Shown here: piece by piece, positions 1 to 7,745 of the stretch | Layout of the letters: each line of letters begins with the position of its first letter | How positions within the stretch are numbered: the first letter of the stretch is position 1 | Assembly (NCBI GenBank): GCA_046350655.1 | Contig: JAXMAB010000014.1 | Coordinates: 67,614 to 131,613, forward strand | Length of the DNA: 64,000 nt | Direction of reading: 5' to 3' | Source of the DNA: JAEUHO01 sp046350655 | GTDB taxonomy: Bacteria > Planctomycetota > PLA2 > JAEUHO01 | Notes under the pieces: model-generated | What the model saw: the letters and a program-made list of their open reading frames with translations, nothing else | Told to the model about the DNA's origin: nothing | The model's database searches: none | Position numbers and translations under genes: made by a program

Positions 1-514
1 TCCGCGCGGGGAGCACGACCGCGAGCGAACCGTCGGCCGCGAGCGCTTGCCCGCGAGCCGTCACCACGTCCGGGCCGAACGAGAGTCGGACGTCGTACGG
101 CCCGTCGGACGCGATCCACACGTCGAACGCGCCGTCCACCACGTCGGTGCTCGACGCCTGCTGGCCGTCGACGTGCAACGAGAGCACGCCGCCGGAGGGC
201 AGCGGCAGGCCGTCCCTACAGCGCACGACGCCGGGGACGTGGCGGCCGAGGGCCCGTGCCTGCGCAGCGTCCTGGACCGTCGGGACGCCGTCGGCCTCGG
301 GCGGCGGCGGCACGAAGGGGCGCTCGGGGGGCGGGACCGCGAGGCCCGCGCGCTCGCGCGCCTCGGGCACGTCGAAGGCGCCCGGGCCGAGGTCGTTGCT
401 CCCGCCGTCCGGCGTGCGGCTCCCCCCGTCCAACGAACGGCGCCCGACGACGAACGCCGCGCCCGCGGCGAGCAGGACGGCGACGGCGATCCCGAGGCGC
501 TCCGGCCACTTCAT
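1..514 (-). CDS. Membrane-anchored hypothetical protein (3' end beyond the window)
   Basis: An open frame starts at an ATG (514-512) and runs leftward off the window edge, so only the first ~171 residues are visible. Residues about 5-24 are a hydrophobic segment after a short MKWPER start, which suggests a single membrane anchor or uncleaved signal. It is followed by a Pro/Ala/Glu-rich linker and then a soluble stretch with RDGLPLPSGGVLSLHVDG and PYDVRLSFGPDVV. That pattern resembles carboxypeptidase-regulatory-like beta-sandwich domains, but this is only an impression. It is divergent from the nitrilase gene at 592 with a 77-base gap. Function unknown. Confidence 0.7.
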   Translation of the reverse strand, partial: MKWPERLGIAVAVLLAAGAAFVVGRRSLDGGSRTPDGGSNDLGPGAFDVPEARERAGLAVPPPERPFVPPPPEADGVPTVQDAAQARALGRHVPGVVRCRDGLPLPSGGVLSLHVDGQQASSTDVVDGAFDVWIASDGPYDVRLSFGPDVVTARGQALAADGSLAVVLPAR

Positions 515-563
515 GCCCCCGAGGATATCGCCGGTCACGGATCCGGGCCTTGCTCCCGGGACC

Positions 564-573
564 GCGAGGCCCG
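564..573 (+). repeat. Dispersed motif GCGAGGCCCG, single intergenic copy
   Basis: The core motif, preceded by GGGACC, lies in the short gap upstream of the nitrilase gene. Another copy (339-348) sits inside the coding region of the divergent neighbour. See the finding on the dispersed motif. Confidence 0.6.
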
Positions 574-591
574 CTCCCGTACGATGCCGGG

Positions 592-1389
592 ATGCCCATC
601 GCCGCCGCGCTGCAGACGGAGCCCCGGTTCGGGGAGGTCGCCGGGAACCTCGCCGACGCGGAGGCCGCGCTCGCGGGGGTCGAGGCGGACCTCCTCGTGT
701 TGTCGGAGCTGTTCTCGACCGGGTACGCGTTCCGCGACCGGGCCGAGGCGGCGACGATGGCGGAGACGTTCCCCGACGGCGGCCCGACGCTCGCCTTCCT
801 CGCGCGCACGAGCGCGCGCACGCGCGGCGTCGTGGTCGGGGGCTACGTCGAGCGCGACGGGGCGCGGCTCTACAACGCGGCGGCGGTCTTCGCCGGCGGG
901 GTGCCGCGGGTGTCGTACCGCAAGGTGCACCTCTTCGGCTTCGAGCCCGAGGTGTTCGACGCGGGCCCGGGCCCGTTCGAGGTCGTGGAGCACGCCGGCG
1001 TCCGCGTCGGCGTGATGATCTGCTTCGACTGGCGGTTCCCCGAGGCCGCGCGCACCCTCGCGCTCGCGGGGGCCGACGTGCTCGCGCACCCGAGCAACCT
1101 CGTCACGACGTTGTGCCCCGCGGCGATGGTGACGCGGGCCGTCGAGAACGGCGTGTACGCGGTGACGGCGGGCCGGACGGGCGTCGAGCACCGTCCGCCG
1201 CGGCCGTCCCTCGCGTTCCAGGGCGGCAGCCAGATCGTGGGCCCGCGCGGCGAGGTGCTCGCGCGCGCGCCCGACGACCGCCCGGCGCTCCTCCGCGCGG
1301 CCTTCGACCCGGCGAAGGCACGCGACAAGCGCCTCACCTACGGCAACGACCTGCTCGGCGCCCGCCGCCCCGACGTGTACCGGTTGTGA
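592..1389 (+). CDS. Carbon-nitrogen hydrolase (nitrilase/omega-amidase family)
   Basis: A 265-residue cytoplasmic amidase of the nitrilase superfamily, which cleaves amides or C-N bonds of small metabolites. The Glu-Lys-Cys triad is visible: Glu39 in LSELFSTGY, Lys111 in YRKVHLF, and Cys144 in VMICFDWRFPE. Length and motif spacing fit stand-alone family members. The C-terminal part has the usual GGSQIVGPRGE strand. The start at ATG 592 is chosen because translation then opens with the beta-strand IAAALQTEP and because the upstream frame is low-complexity. Homologues act as omega-amidase, amidohydrolase or N-carbamoyl hydrolase; the substrate here cannot be told. Confidence 0.9.
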   Translation: MPIAAALQTEPRFGEVAGNLADAEAALAGVEADLLVLSELFSTGYAFRDRAEAATMAETFPDGGPTLAFLARTSARTRGVVVGGYVERDGARLYNAAAVFAGGVPRVSYRKVHLFGFEPEVFDAGPGPFEVVEHAGVRVGVMICFDWRFPEAARTLALAGADVLAHPSNLVTTLCPAAMVTRAVENGVYAVTAGRTGVEHRPPRPSLAFQGGSQIVGPRGEVLARAPDDRPALLRAAFDPAKARDKRLTYGNDLLGARRPDVYRL

Positions 1390-1493
1390 GACCAGTTCGG
1401 TCGCTTCGCATTCCGCCGAGGCAATCCACGACGACGCCGCTACGATGAGGTGAGCGCCGTGTGTCCGACCGACGGTGGCGCCGGGAGCCCGTC

Positions 1494-2471
1494 ATGGCGC
1501 AGCGGATTCGCAGGTGGCCCGCCGCGGGATGGCTGCTGGCGGGCCTCGCGTGCGTTCGGGTCGCGGCCGCGGAGGACGCGCCGCCGGCGCCCGCCCCCAC
1601 GCCGGTCGAGCCCCCGGCAGCGCCGCCCGCGGCCCCGGCCGCGCCCGCGCCGGCCCCGTCCGACGCGACGCCCGGCCCGGCGAGGCCCGAGCCCGTCGTC
1701 GCGTTCCTGAAGGACTGGGCGGCGGCCGTCGGCGACGCGAAGGACGACGCCACGGGCTTCCCGAAGCGGGTGAAGCGCGCGAAGGACGGCATGGAGATGG
1801 TGCTCGTGCCCGGCGGTTCGTTCCCGCAGGGCGCGGTGCCCGGCGACCCGCGTGCGCTGGCGGAGGAGAAGCCGCGGCGGGTCGTGACGCTGTCGAAGGC
1901 CTACTACGTGGACGAGCACGAGGTGACCGTCGCGATGTGGAAGGCGTACGCCGCGGCCACCGGCGCGCCGCTCCCGCCGCTCCAGGAGGACGCGACCGAC
2001 GCGTTCCCCGCGCACGGCGTGTCGTGGGACGCCGCGATGGCGTACGCGGCGTGGGCCGGCGTGTCGCTCCCGACGGAGGCGCAGTGGGAGCGCGCGGCCC
2101 GGGGCGGGGCCGACGACGCGATCTTCCCGTGGGGCGCGGACGACGACGTGAAGCGGCGCAACGGCGCGCTCGACTTCGACGGGTTCGCGGGGCTCGCGCC
2201 GGTGAAGTCGTTCCCGGCGAACGCGTACGGCCTGTTCGACGTGGCGGGCAACGTCGAGGAGTGGTGCCTCGACGTCTACGACGAGAAGGCCTACGAGGCG
2301 GGCGCGGCCACGGACCCCACGGGCCCGTCCGACGCCGTGCCCACGCGGGTGCTGCGGGGCGGCTGCGCGCAGAGCCTGCGTCCCGCGCTCCGCTGCTCGA
2401 GCCGCGGCCTCGGCTCCCACGACATCGACCCCGTCAACGCCGGCCTGCGGACCGTGAAAGCCCTGCCGTAG
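1494..2471 (+). CDS. Secreted FGE-like (SUMF1/DUF323) domain protein
   Basis: A 325-residue protein with a Sec-type signal peptide (MAQRIRRW then hydrophobic residues, likely cleaved after VRVAAA) and an Ala/Pro linker to about residue 60. A formylglycine-generating-enzyme-like domain follows: MVLVPGGSF, a YYVDEHEVTVAMWKAY motif, VSWDAAMAY, LPTEAQWERAAR, GNVEEWCLDVY and a C-terminal LRGGCAQS...LRCSSR segment. The true sulfatase-activating enzymes have a Cys pair four residues apart after the RGG motif. Here only one Cys follows RGG directly, so enzyme activity is doubtful. A GTG at 1461 in the same frame is an alternative start; ATG 1494 is preferred because it begins the signal peptide. Confidence 0.88.
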   Translation: MAQRIRRWPAAGWLLAGLACVRVAAAEDAPPAPAPTPVEPPAAPPAAPAAPAPAPSDATPGPARPEPVVAFLKDWAAAVGDAKDDATGFPKRVKRAKDGMEMVLVPGGSFPQGAVPGDPRALAEEKPRRVVTLSKAYYVDEHEVTVAMWKAYAAATGAPLPPLQEDATDAFPAHGVSWDAAMAYAAWAGVSLPTEAQWERAARGGADDAIFPWGADDDVKRRNGALDFDGFAGLAPVKSFPANAYGLFDVAGNVEEWCLDVYDEKAYEAGAATDPTGPSDAVPTRVLRGGCAQSLRPALRCSSRGLGSHDIDPVNAGLRTVKALP

Positions 2472-2494
2472 CGGAGGAGGACGCGGCGGGCCGC

Positions 2495-2504
2495 CGGGCC
2501 TCGC
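2495..2504 (-). repeat. Dispersed motif, single copy (complement orientation)
   Basis: The CGGGCCTCGC core followed by GTGCCC lies 24 bases after the stop of the FGE-like gene. Confidence 0.6.
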
Positions 2505-2590
2505 GTGCCCGGAGAAGGGGAGCGGGATCCACGGCGAGCCGGCGCGGGCTTGCGATCGGTGTCGCGGACCGGCCGGCGAATGAACCCGTG

Positions 2591-3090
2591 GACGCCCGGG
2601 CGGGCGCAAGGCCCGCCCCTACGGGATGCACGCCAACGGTGGTTTTCGACCACAATGCGCGATCTTCGGGCCCGACACATGGCGACACGCACGGCGCGGC
2701 ACGCGGCCGCGCCACCGACGGCGTGGATCGATGCCGACGCCCGTAGGGCGCGGCCCTTGCGGGCGCCCGCCGGTCGCGCCGATGGACGACGAACGCGGCG
2801 GCCCGAACCCGATCACCCCGTCCGACACATCGCGGCACGCGTGACATGCGCGCGCGCCACCGACGACGTGGATCGATGCCGATGCACGTAGGGCGCGGCC
2901 CTTGCGGCCGCCCGCCGGCCGCGCCGATGGACGACGAACGCGGCGGCCCGACCCCGATCACCCCGTCCGACGCATCACGACACGCGATCGGGTCACCGAA
3001 GACGGCGATCGATGCCGATGCCCGTAGGGCGCGGCCCTTGCGGCCGCCCGCCGGTCGCGCCGATGGACGACGAACGCGGCGGCCTGTTCG
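2591..3090. repeat. Degenerate intergenic repeat array (three units of ~140 bp plus an inverted half-copy)
   Basis: No credible gene lies between 2472 and 3146. Units beginning GATCGATGCC start at 2726, 2871 and 3007, 145 and 136 bases apart. Each contains CGTAGGGCGCGGCCCTTGCG followed by a CCCGCCGG box, CGCGCCGATGGACGACGAACGCGGCGG and, in the first two units, GATCACCCCGTCCGAC. The third unit is cut short near 3088. At 2599-2623 a related sequence lies in the opposite orientation (GGGCGGGCGCAAGGCCCGCC CCTACG), as in a non-autonomous palindromic element. This is a decayed tandem or MITE-like array sitting downstream of frr. Confidence 0.75.
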
Positions 3091-3111
3091 TGGCCGACAA
3101 TCGCCCGGACC

Positions 3112-3121
3112 GCGAGGCCCG
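3112..3121 (+). repeat. Dispersed motif, single copy
   Basis: A GGACC-GCGAGGCCCG copy 26 bases past the frr stop codon on the frr-downstream side, at the edge of the repeat array. Confidence 0.55.
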
Positions 3122-3146
3122 GCCGTCGACGGGCCGGCGCCTGCCG

Positions 3147-3704
3147 CTACTCCATCAGCTCGGCGGACTTCTTGTCCACCAGCTCCTTCACCTTGCCCTC
3201 GTAGGTCTTCGTGAGCGTCTGGATCTGCTCCTTGACCTCGTCGAGCTGGTCCTCGGTGATCGCGCGGTCGTTGAAGGCGGTGTCGGCGGCCTTGTTGCCG
3301 TCGCGGCGCACGTTGCGGATCGCGACGTTGGCCGTCTCGCCCTGCTCCTTCACGACCTTCACGAGCTGCTTGCGGCGCTCCTCGGAGAGCGGCGGCAGGA
3401 TCAGGCGGATCACCTTGCCGTCGTTCTGCGGGTTCAGCCCGAGGTTGCTCGTCTGGATCGCCTTGTCGATGTTCGGGATCGCCGACGCGTCGAAGGGCTT
3501 GATCACGATGAGCCGCGGCTCGGGGCAGCCGATCTGCGCCATCTGCGAGAGCGGCGTCATGGCCCCGTAGTAGTCCACGCGGAGGTTGTCCACGAGGGCC
3601 GGGCTGGCGCGGCCGGTCCGCATCCCGCGGAGCTCGCCCGCGAGGTGCGCCACGGCGCCCTCCATCTTCTCCTCGGTCTCGAGCAGGATGTCGTCGACGC
3701 CCAT
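3147..3704 (-). CDS. frr: Ribosome recycling factor
   Basis: A 185-residue RRF that, together with EF-G, splits post-termination ribosomes. The full family pattern is visible: an N-terminal helix (ETEEKMEGAVAHLAGELRGMRTGRASPALVD), the MTPLSQMAQI hinge region, the PFDASAIPNIDKAI loop, GLNPQNDGKVIRL, PPLSEERRKQLVK and a C-terminal helix ending in SAELME. Length is standard. It is the last gene of the rpsB-tsf-pyrH-frr group; its ATG follows the pyrH stop by 12 bases with an AGGGAG ribosome-binding site. Confidence 0.98.
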   Translation of the reverse strand: MGVDDILLETEEKMEGAVAHLAGELRGMRTGRASPALVDNLRVDYYGAMTPLSQMAQIGCPEPRLIVIKPFDASAIPNIDKAIQTSNLGLNPQNDGKVIRLILPPLSEERRKQLVKVVKEQGETANVAIRNVRRDGNKAADTAFNDRAITEDQLDEVKEQIQTLTKTYEGKVKELVDKKSAELME

Positions 3705-3716
3705 CGTGGTCGCTCC

Positions 3717-4448
3717 CTAGGCCGAAAAGCCGACCCGCGTTCCGATCGCCTCGCCGCGCAGGACGCGCGCGAGGTTGCCCGCGACGCCCATGTCGAACAC
3801 GACGATGGGCAGCGCGTTCTCCTGGCACATCGTGATGGCCGTGCGGTCCATCACCTGCAGCCGCCGCGCGTAGACCTCCTCGAACGAGACGTCGAGGAAG
3901 CGCTGCGCGTCGCCGTGCCGCTTGGGGTCCTTGTCGTAGACCCCGTCCACCTTGGTGCCCTTCAGCAGGACCTGCGCGCCGATCTCGCTGCCGCGCAGGG
4001 CCGCCGTCGTGTCCGTCGAGAAGTACGGGTGGCCCGAGCCGCCCGCCAGGATGATGATCCGGCCCTTCTCGAGGTGCCGCATCGCGCGCCGGCGGATGTA
4101 GGGCTCCGCCACGCCGCGCATCTCGATCGCCGAGAGCACCCGCGTCGGGGCGCCGAGGCTCTCGAGCACGTCCTGCAGCGCCAGGGCGTTGATCACCGTG
4201 GCGAGCATGCCCATGTAGTCGGCGGTCGCGCGCCCGATGCCCTTGATGGCCATCTGCGCGCCGCGGACGATGTTGCCGCCGCCGTTCACGATCGCGATCT
4301 CGGCGCCCGTCCTGGCCGCCGCCGCGATCTCCTCGGCGAGCGCGTGCAGCGGCCCGCCGTCGATCCCGAGGCGCCCCTCGCCGGAGAGCGCTTCTCCCGA
4401 GACCTTCAGGAGGATCCGCTTCCAGGCGAGGGGCGCGCCGGCCGGCAT
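3717..4448 (-). CDS. pyrH: UMP kinase
   Basis: A 243-residue bacterial UMP kinase of the amino-acid-kinase fold; it phosphorylates UMP to UDP in pyrimidine synthesis. Visible motifs are LLKVSGEAL near the N terminus, IVNGGGNIVRG, ADYMGMLATVINALALQD, the GGSGHPYFSTDTTAALR motif, KGTKVDGVYDKDP and the C-terminal NALPIVVFDM segment. The ATG at 4448 shares one base with the tsf stop (TGATG), implying translational coupling. The order tsf-pyrH-frr is the classical conserved one. Confidence 0.98.
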   Translation of the reverse strand: MPAGAPLAWKRILLKVSGEALSGEGRLGIDGGPLHALAEEIAAAARTGAEIAIVNGGGNIVRGAQMAIKGIGRATADYMGMLATVINALALQDVLESLGAPTRVLSAIEMRGVAEPYIRRRAMRHLEKGRIIILAGGSGHPYFSTDTTAALRGSEIGAQVLLKGTKVDGVYDKDPKRHGDAQRFLDVSFEEVYARRLQVMDRTAITMCQENALPIVVFDMGVAGNLARVLRGEAIGTRVGFSA

Positions 4449-5344
4449 CAGGCGCCGACCTGGAACAGCGCCACGCGCTTCACCGTGACCGCGCCGCCCG
4501 CGGCCTTCGAGACGCCGTCGAGGACGGCCTTCACCGTCATCGAGTCGTCCTTCACCCACGGCTGCTCGTTCAGCACGATGCCCGCGTAGAACTTGTCGAG
4601 CTGGCCCACGAGGATCTTCTCGACGATCGCCGGCGGCTTGTTGGCCATCTTCGGGTCCTGCTTGGCCCGGTCGCGGTAGATCTCGAGCTCCTTGTCGACC
4701 GCCTCCTTCGCCACCTGGTCCCGCGTGATCGCGGTCGGCTTGGCGAAGGCGACGTGCATGCCGAGGTCGCTCGCGAACGCCTTCACGGCGTCCGACGCGA
4801 GGGCCGACGGCGAGCCGTCGAGCTGCGCGAGCACCCCCACCTTGCCGTTGAAGTGCAGGTAGGTCACCACGCGCCCGCCCTTGAAGGCGGCGGCGCGGCG
4901 CACGGCCATGTTCTCGCCGATCTTCGCGACGAGCGACTTGACCGACGTGTCGACGGTCCCGCCGGCGTGGGGCCACGCGAGCACCTGCTCGGCCGGCACC
5001 TCGCCCGGGCCCGTCGGCGCGAGCTTCTCGTACGCCAGCGCGAGCACGCCGTCGACGAGCGCCTTGAAGTCGGGCCCGCCGGACACCGGCTCCGTCTCGC
5101 AGTCCACCTCGACCATCGCGGCCGCCGACCCGTCCGGCGACGACTTGATGGCGACGCGGCCCTCCTTCATCACGCGGTCGGCCTTCTTCGCGGCGGTCTC
5201 GAGGCCCTTCTTGCGGAGCCACTCGACGGCCTTCTCGAAGTTGCTGTCGTTGGCCAGCAAGGCCTCCTTGCACTTCATCATCGGCAGGCCGGTGGCGGCC
5301 CGCAGCTGCATCACGAGCTTGGCGGAGATCTCTTCGTTCGACAT
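4448..5344 (-). CDS. tsf: Elongation factor Ts
   Basis: A 298-residue EF-Ts, the nucleotide exchange factor of EF-Tu. The N-terminal UBA-like region (ISAKLVMQLRAATGLPMMKCKEAL, then WLRKKGLETAAKKADR) is clear. The core motif usually written TETDFVARN appears here as CETEPVSGGPDFKALVD, a divergent version. The C-terminal repeat ends with the family-typical VKRVALFQVGA. The start at ATG 5344 gives the standard N terminus; in-frame sequence further upstream is low-complexity intergenic DNA. A perfect 30-base palindrome lies between rpsB and this gene. Confidence 0.97.
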   Translation of the reverse strand: MSNEEISAKLVMQLRAATGLPMMKCKEALLANDSNFEKAVEWLRKKGLETAAKKADRVMKEGRVAIKSSPDGSAAAMVEVDCETEPVSGGPDFKALVDGVLALAYEKLAPTGPGEVPAEQVLAWPHAGGTVDTSVKSLVAKIGENMAVRRAAAFKGGRVVTYLHFNGKVGVLAQLDGSPSALASDAVKAFASDLGMHVAFAKPTAITRDQVAKEAVDKELEIYRDRAKQDPKMANKPPAIVEKILVGQLDKFYAGIVLNEQPWVKDDSMTVKAVLDGVSKAAGGAVTVKRVALFQVGA

Positions 5345-5478
5345 GGGGGGAACCTGCGGGGGTCGGGAGTCGGGGATCGGATCGGTGGGGCGCGGGACGA
5401 CGGGCGGGGCAAAGAGGGTCCGGCGGCGCCCGCCGGGACGACCGGTCGCGGGGGACGCGACCGGTCGGGTCGAAGGCA

Positions 5479-5508
5479 CGCGAGGCCCGGCGCGCGCCGG
5501 GCCTCGCG
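5479..5508. terminator. Perfect 30-base palindrome between rpsB and tsf (two dispersed-motif copies head to head)
   Basis: Arms 5479-5493 (CGCGAGGCCCGGCGC) and 5494-5508 are exact complements, giving a 15-bp stem with no spacer. It starts 11 bases after the rpsB stop. No U-tract follows in the direction of transcription, so it may act as an attenuator, an RNA-stability element or a processing site rather than a full intrinsic terminator. Confidence 0.6.
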
Positions 5509-5518
5509 TACCGAGGCG

Positions 5519-6511
5519 TCAGGCCTTGGGCGCGTCGCCCGCGGGCTTCTCGCCGGCCGGCGCGTCCTTGGCGTCGCGCGACGGCTTCTCCTCCGGCTCG
5601 TCCTCGATGGGGCGCGTGACGCCCTCCTCGCGGCTGCCGGCCTCGTGCTCGAGGGCCTGGAGCGCGGCCTCGGTGTTCGCGCGGGCGCGACGGGCCTCGG
5701 CCTCGGCCTTGAGCTTCTTCTGCCAGTCCTGCTCGACCTGGCGGCGGCGGTCCATCTCGGCCCGCTTGGCCTCCTCGACCTTGCGCTTGTCGGCCTCGAT
5801 CTTCTCGAGCTCGGCCGCCTTCGCCTGCCAGTTCTTGAGGCCCGCGTCCATGGCGTCGCCGAGGCGCGAGAGGATCAGCTGCACCGAGCGCATGGCGTCG
5901 TCGTTGCCCGGGATCGCGATGTCGACGAGGTCCGGGTCGCAGTCGGTGTCGAGCAGCGCCACGCAGGGCGTGCCCGTCTTGTTGGCCTCGGCGACGGCGA
6001 TGTGCTCGTGGCCCGGGTCGACGATCACGAGGGCCGCCGGCAGGTCCTGCAGGCCGCGGACGCCCTCGAGGTTCTTCAGGATCTTGCTCTTCTCGAGGAA
6101 GTGGCGCGCCTGGAGCTTCTTCGAGAGCGCGTTCACGACGCCCGAGGCCTCGAGGTCGTCGAGCTCCTTCAGGCGGTCGAGGCGCGAGCGGATCGTGCGG
6201 AAGTTCGTCAGCGTGCCGCCGAGCCAGCGCTCGGTGACGTACGGCATCCCCGTCCGCTGGGCCACCGCGCGGACCGCGTCGCGGGCGGAGCGCTTCGTGC
6301 CGACCAGGAGGACCTTGCCGCCCTCGGCGGCCGTCTCCTGGACGAAGTGGCAGGCCCGCAGCAGGCCCTTCACCGTCTCCTTGAGGTCGATGATGTGGAT
6401 CGAGTTGCGCTTGCCGTGAATGAACGGCCGCATCTTCGGGTTCCACTTGCTGGCACGGTGGCCGAAGTGGACGCCGCTCTCGAGGAGCTCGGTGATGGTG
6501 ATCTGGGACAA
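5519..6511 (-). CDS. rpsB: 30S ribosomal protein uS2 with a long C-terminal extension
   Basis: A 330-residue uS2. The N-terminal part is canonical: ITELLESGVHFGHRASKWNPKM, then FVQETAAEGGKVLLVGTKR, YVTERWLGGTLTNF, PAALVIVDPGHEHIAVAEA and the DTDCDPDLVDIAIPGNDDAMRS segment. Beyond about residue 230, an ~100-residue charged extension rich in Lys/Glu/Ala (probably helical, then disordered) replaces the usual short tail. The start is taken as TTG 6511: it lies 8 bases after GGAG and aligns with the family start, and no ATG or GTG fits between the promoter and the conserved region. First gene of the operon. Confidence 0.96.
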   Translation of the reverse strand: MSQITITELLESGVHFGHRASKWNPKMRPFIHGKRNSIHIIDLKETVKGLLRACHFVQETAAEGGKVLLVGTKRSARDAVRAVAQRTGMPYVTERWLGGTLTNFRTIRSRLDRLKELDDLEASGVVNALSKKLQARHFLEKSKILKNLEGVRGLQDLPAALVIVDPGHEHIAVAEANKTGTPCVALLDTDCDPDLVDIAIPGNDDAMRSVQLILSRLGDAMDAGLKNWQAKAAELEKIEADKRKVEEAKRAEMDRRRQVEQDWQKKLKAEAEARRARANTEAALQALEHEAGSREEGVTRPIEDEPEEKPSRDAKDAPAGEKPAGDAPKA

Positions 6512-6539
6512 GGGGGGGACTCCGGAGTTGCGATCGCCG

Positions 6540-6558
6540 AGCCCCCGCACGAGGGGCT
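6540..6558 (-). promoter_or_regulatory. Stem-loop in the rpsB leader
   Basis: Arms 6540-6545 (AGCCCC) and 6553-6558 (GGGGCT) form a 6-bp stem with a 7-base loop in the predicted ~75-base leader of rpsB. Leaders of ribosomal-protein operons often carry autoregulatory structures; that role here is inference. Confidence 0.35.
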
Positions 6559-6594
6559 TGCCGGATGGTTCGGGTTGCAGCGACCGAAGGGGCG

Positions 6595-6622
6595 AGTGTA
6601 GGGGGGAACCGCCGGCCGTCAA
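6595..6622 (-). promoter_or_regulatory. Sigma70-type promoter for the rpsB operon
   Basis: On the minus strand TTGACG (6622-6617) and TACACT (6600-6595) are separated by 16 bases, close to the housekeeping consensus. It lies ~85 bases upstream of the rpsB start. It is the best promoter match I noticed in the window. Confidence 0.7.
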
Positions 6623-6644
6623 GCGGGGCCGAACGGCCACAACC

Positions 6645-6681
6645 CGAGGCCCGGTCGCGAGTTACGGCGCACCGGGCCTCG
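6645..6681. terminator. Hairpin between the Gfo/Idh gene and rpsB
   Basis: CGAGGCCCGGT (6645-6655) pairs exactly with ACCGGGCCTCG (6671-6681): an 11-bp stem with a 15-base loop, 24 bases past the stop of the oxidoreductase gene. It is built from the dispersed motif and lies just upstream of the rpsB promoter. A terminator or insulator role is inferred; no U-tract is seen. Confidence 0.5.
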
Positions 6682-6705
6682 CGGTCCCGGGGGTCGCCGG
6701 TCGGG

Positions 6706-7743
6706 TCAGCCCGCGACGCCCGGGCGGGCGCCGATCGAGGCGAGGATCCGCTCGGCGAGGGTGAGGGCGCGGGCCCCCTGCTCGCCCGGCACGCGGGGGG
6801 CCGTGCCGTCGCGGACGGCCCCGAGGAAGGACCGGAGCTCCTCCTTGAGCGGCTCGGCCTCGTCGATGGTCAGGAGCTCGGAGCGGACGAAGTCGGTGAA
6901 CGCGAGGCCCGACCCGGCGGCGGCGGCCGCGGCGGCGGCCTTGGGGTCGCGGCGGACGGCGTCGAGCTTGTCGGTGGTGCGGACGAGGACGGCCTGGCGC
7001 TTGTCGTAGTCGAGGGAGACGTAGGCGTCGGGGCCGAAGACCCGGACCTTGCGCATCTTGGTGAGCGAGACGCGGCTCGCGGTCACGTTGGCGACGGCGC
7101 CGCTCGGGAACTGAAGGCGGGCGTTCGCGATGTCCTCGCGCGGCCCGATGACCGGCACCCCCACCGCGTCGACGCCCGACGGCTCCTCGCCGACGAGGTG
7201 CAGGACGATGTCGAGGTCGTGGATCATGAGGTCCATGACGACGCCGACGTCGGCCGAGCGGAAGGTGTAGGGCGCGAGGCGGTGGACCTCGAGGAACCGC
7301 GGCTTCATGCCGAGGCGCTCGACGGCGGTCATGACGGGGTTGAAGCGCTCGACGTGGCCGACGGCGAGGACGGCGCCGCCCGCGCGCGCGGCCTCGACGA
7401 GGAGGCGGGCCTCGTCGGACGTGGCGGCGATGGGCTTCTCGACGAGGCAGTGGACGCCGCGGCGCAGCAGCGGCTCGGCCACCGTCCGGTGGAAGACCGT
7501 GGGCACGGCGACGGTGACCGCGTCGGGGGCCTCGGGGAGGTCCTCGATCCGCGCGACGACCGGGACGCCCCAGGCGTCGGCGTGCGGGCGCGCCTTCTCG
7601 ACGTCGCGGTCGACGAGGCCGACGAGGCGGCACTCGCCGAGCGCCATGAGCTCGCCGTAGATGCGGGCGTGGTGGCGGCCGAAGCCGCCCACGCCGACGA
7701 CGGCCACCTTGGGCGTGCGGTGGAGGGGACGGGTGCCGGCCAC
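6706..7743 (-). CDS. Gfo/Idh/MocA-family NAD(P)-dependent oxidoreductase of the lpx operon
   Basis: A 345-residue sugar-type dehydrogenase. The N-terminal Rossmann fold shows VAVVGVGGFGRHHAR (glycines 17-22), and the family EKP motif appears in HCLVEKPIAATS. A second alpha/beta domain contains DLMIHDLDIVLHLVG with its catalytic-type His/Asp. It starts at GTG 7743, three bases after the lpxA stop, so it is the last gene of the bamA-skp-lpxC/fabZ-lpxA operon. Oxidoreductases of this family beside lpxA are known to act on UDP-GlcNAc at C3 (GnnA) in some bacteria. That role fits the context but is inferred; no GnnB-type aminotransferase is in the window. Confidence 0.9.
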   Translation of the reverse strand: MAGTRPLHRTPKVAVVGVGGFGRHHARIYGELMALGECRLVGLVDRDVEKARPHADAWGVPVVARIEDLPEAPDAVTVAVPTVFHRTVAEPLLRRGVHCLVEKPIAATSDEARLLVEAARAGGAVLAVGHVERFNPVMTAVERLGMKPRFLEVHRLAPYTFRSADVGVVMDLMIHDLDIVLHLVGEEPSGVDAVGVPVIGPREDIANARLQFPSGAVANVTASRVSLTKMRKVRVFGPDAYVSLDYDKRQAVLVRTTDKLDAVRRDPKAAAAAAAAGSGLAFTDFVRSELLTIDEAEPLKEELRSFLGAVRDGTAPRVPGEQGARALTLAERILASIGARPGVAG

Positions 7744-7745
7744 GG

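Noticed and set aside
1500..1560. Lipoprotein signal in the FGE-like protein
   Set aside because: The Cys follows GLA, lacking Leu at -3; an ordinary Sec cleavage after VAAA fits better.
1494..2471. True sulfatase-activating formylglycine-generating enzyme
   Set aside because: Lacks the Cys pair required for copper binding and catalysis; it is exported with a signal peptide.
2591..3090. CRISPR or riboswitch in the repeat array
   Set aside because: Units of ~140 bases that match throughout rather than short repeats with unique spacers; no downstream gene in sense orientation.
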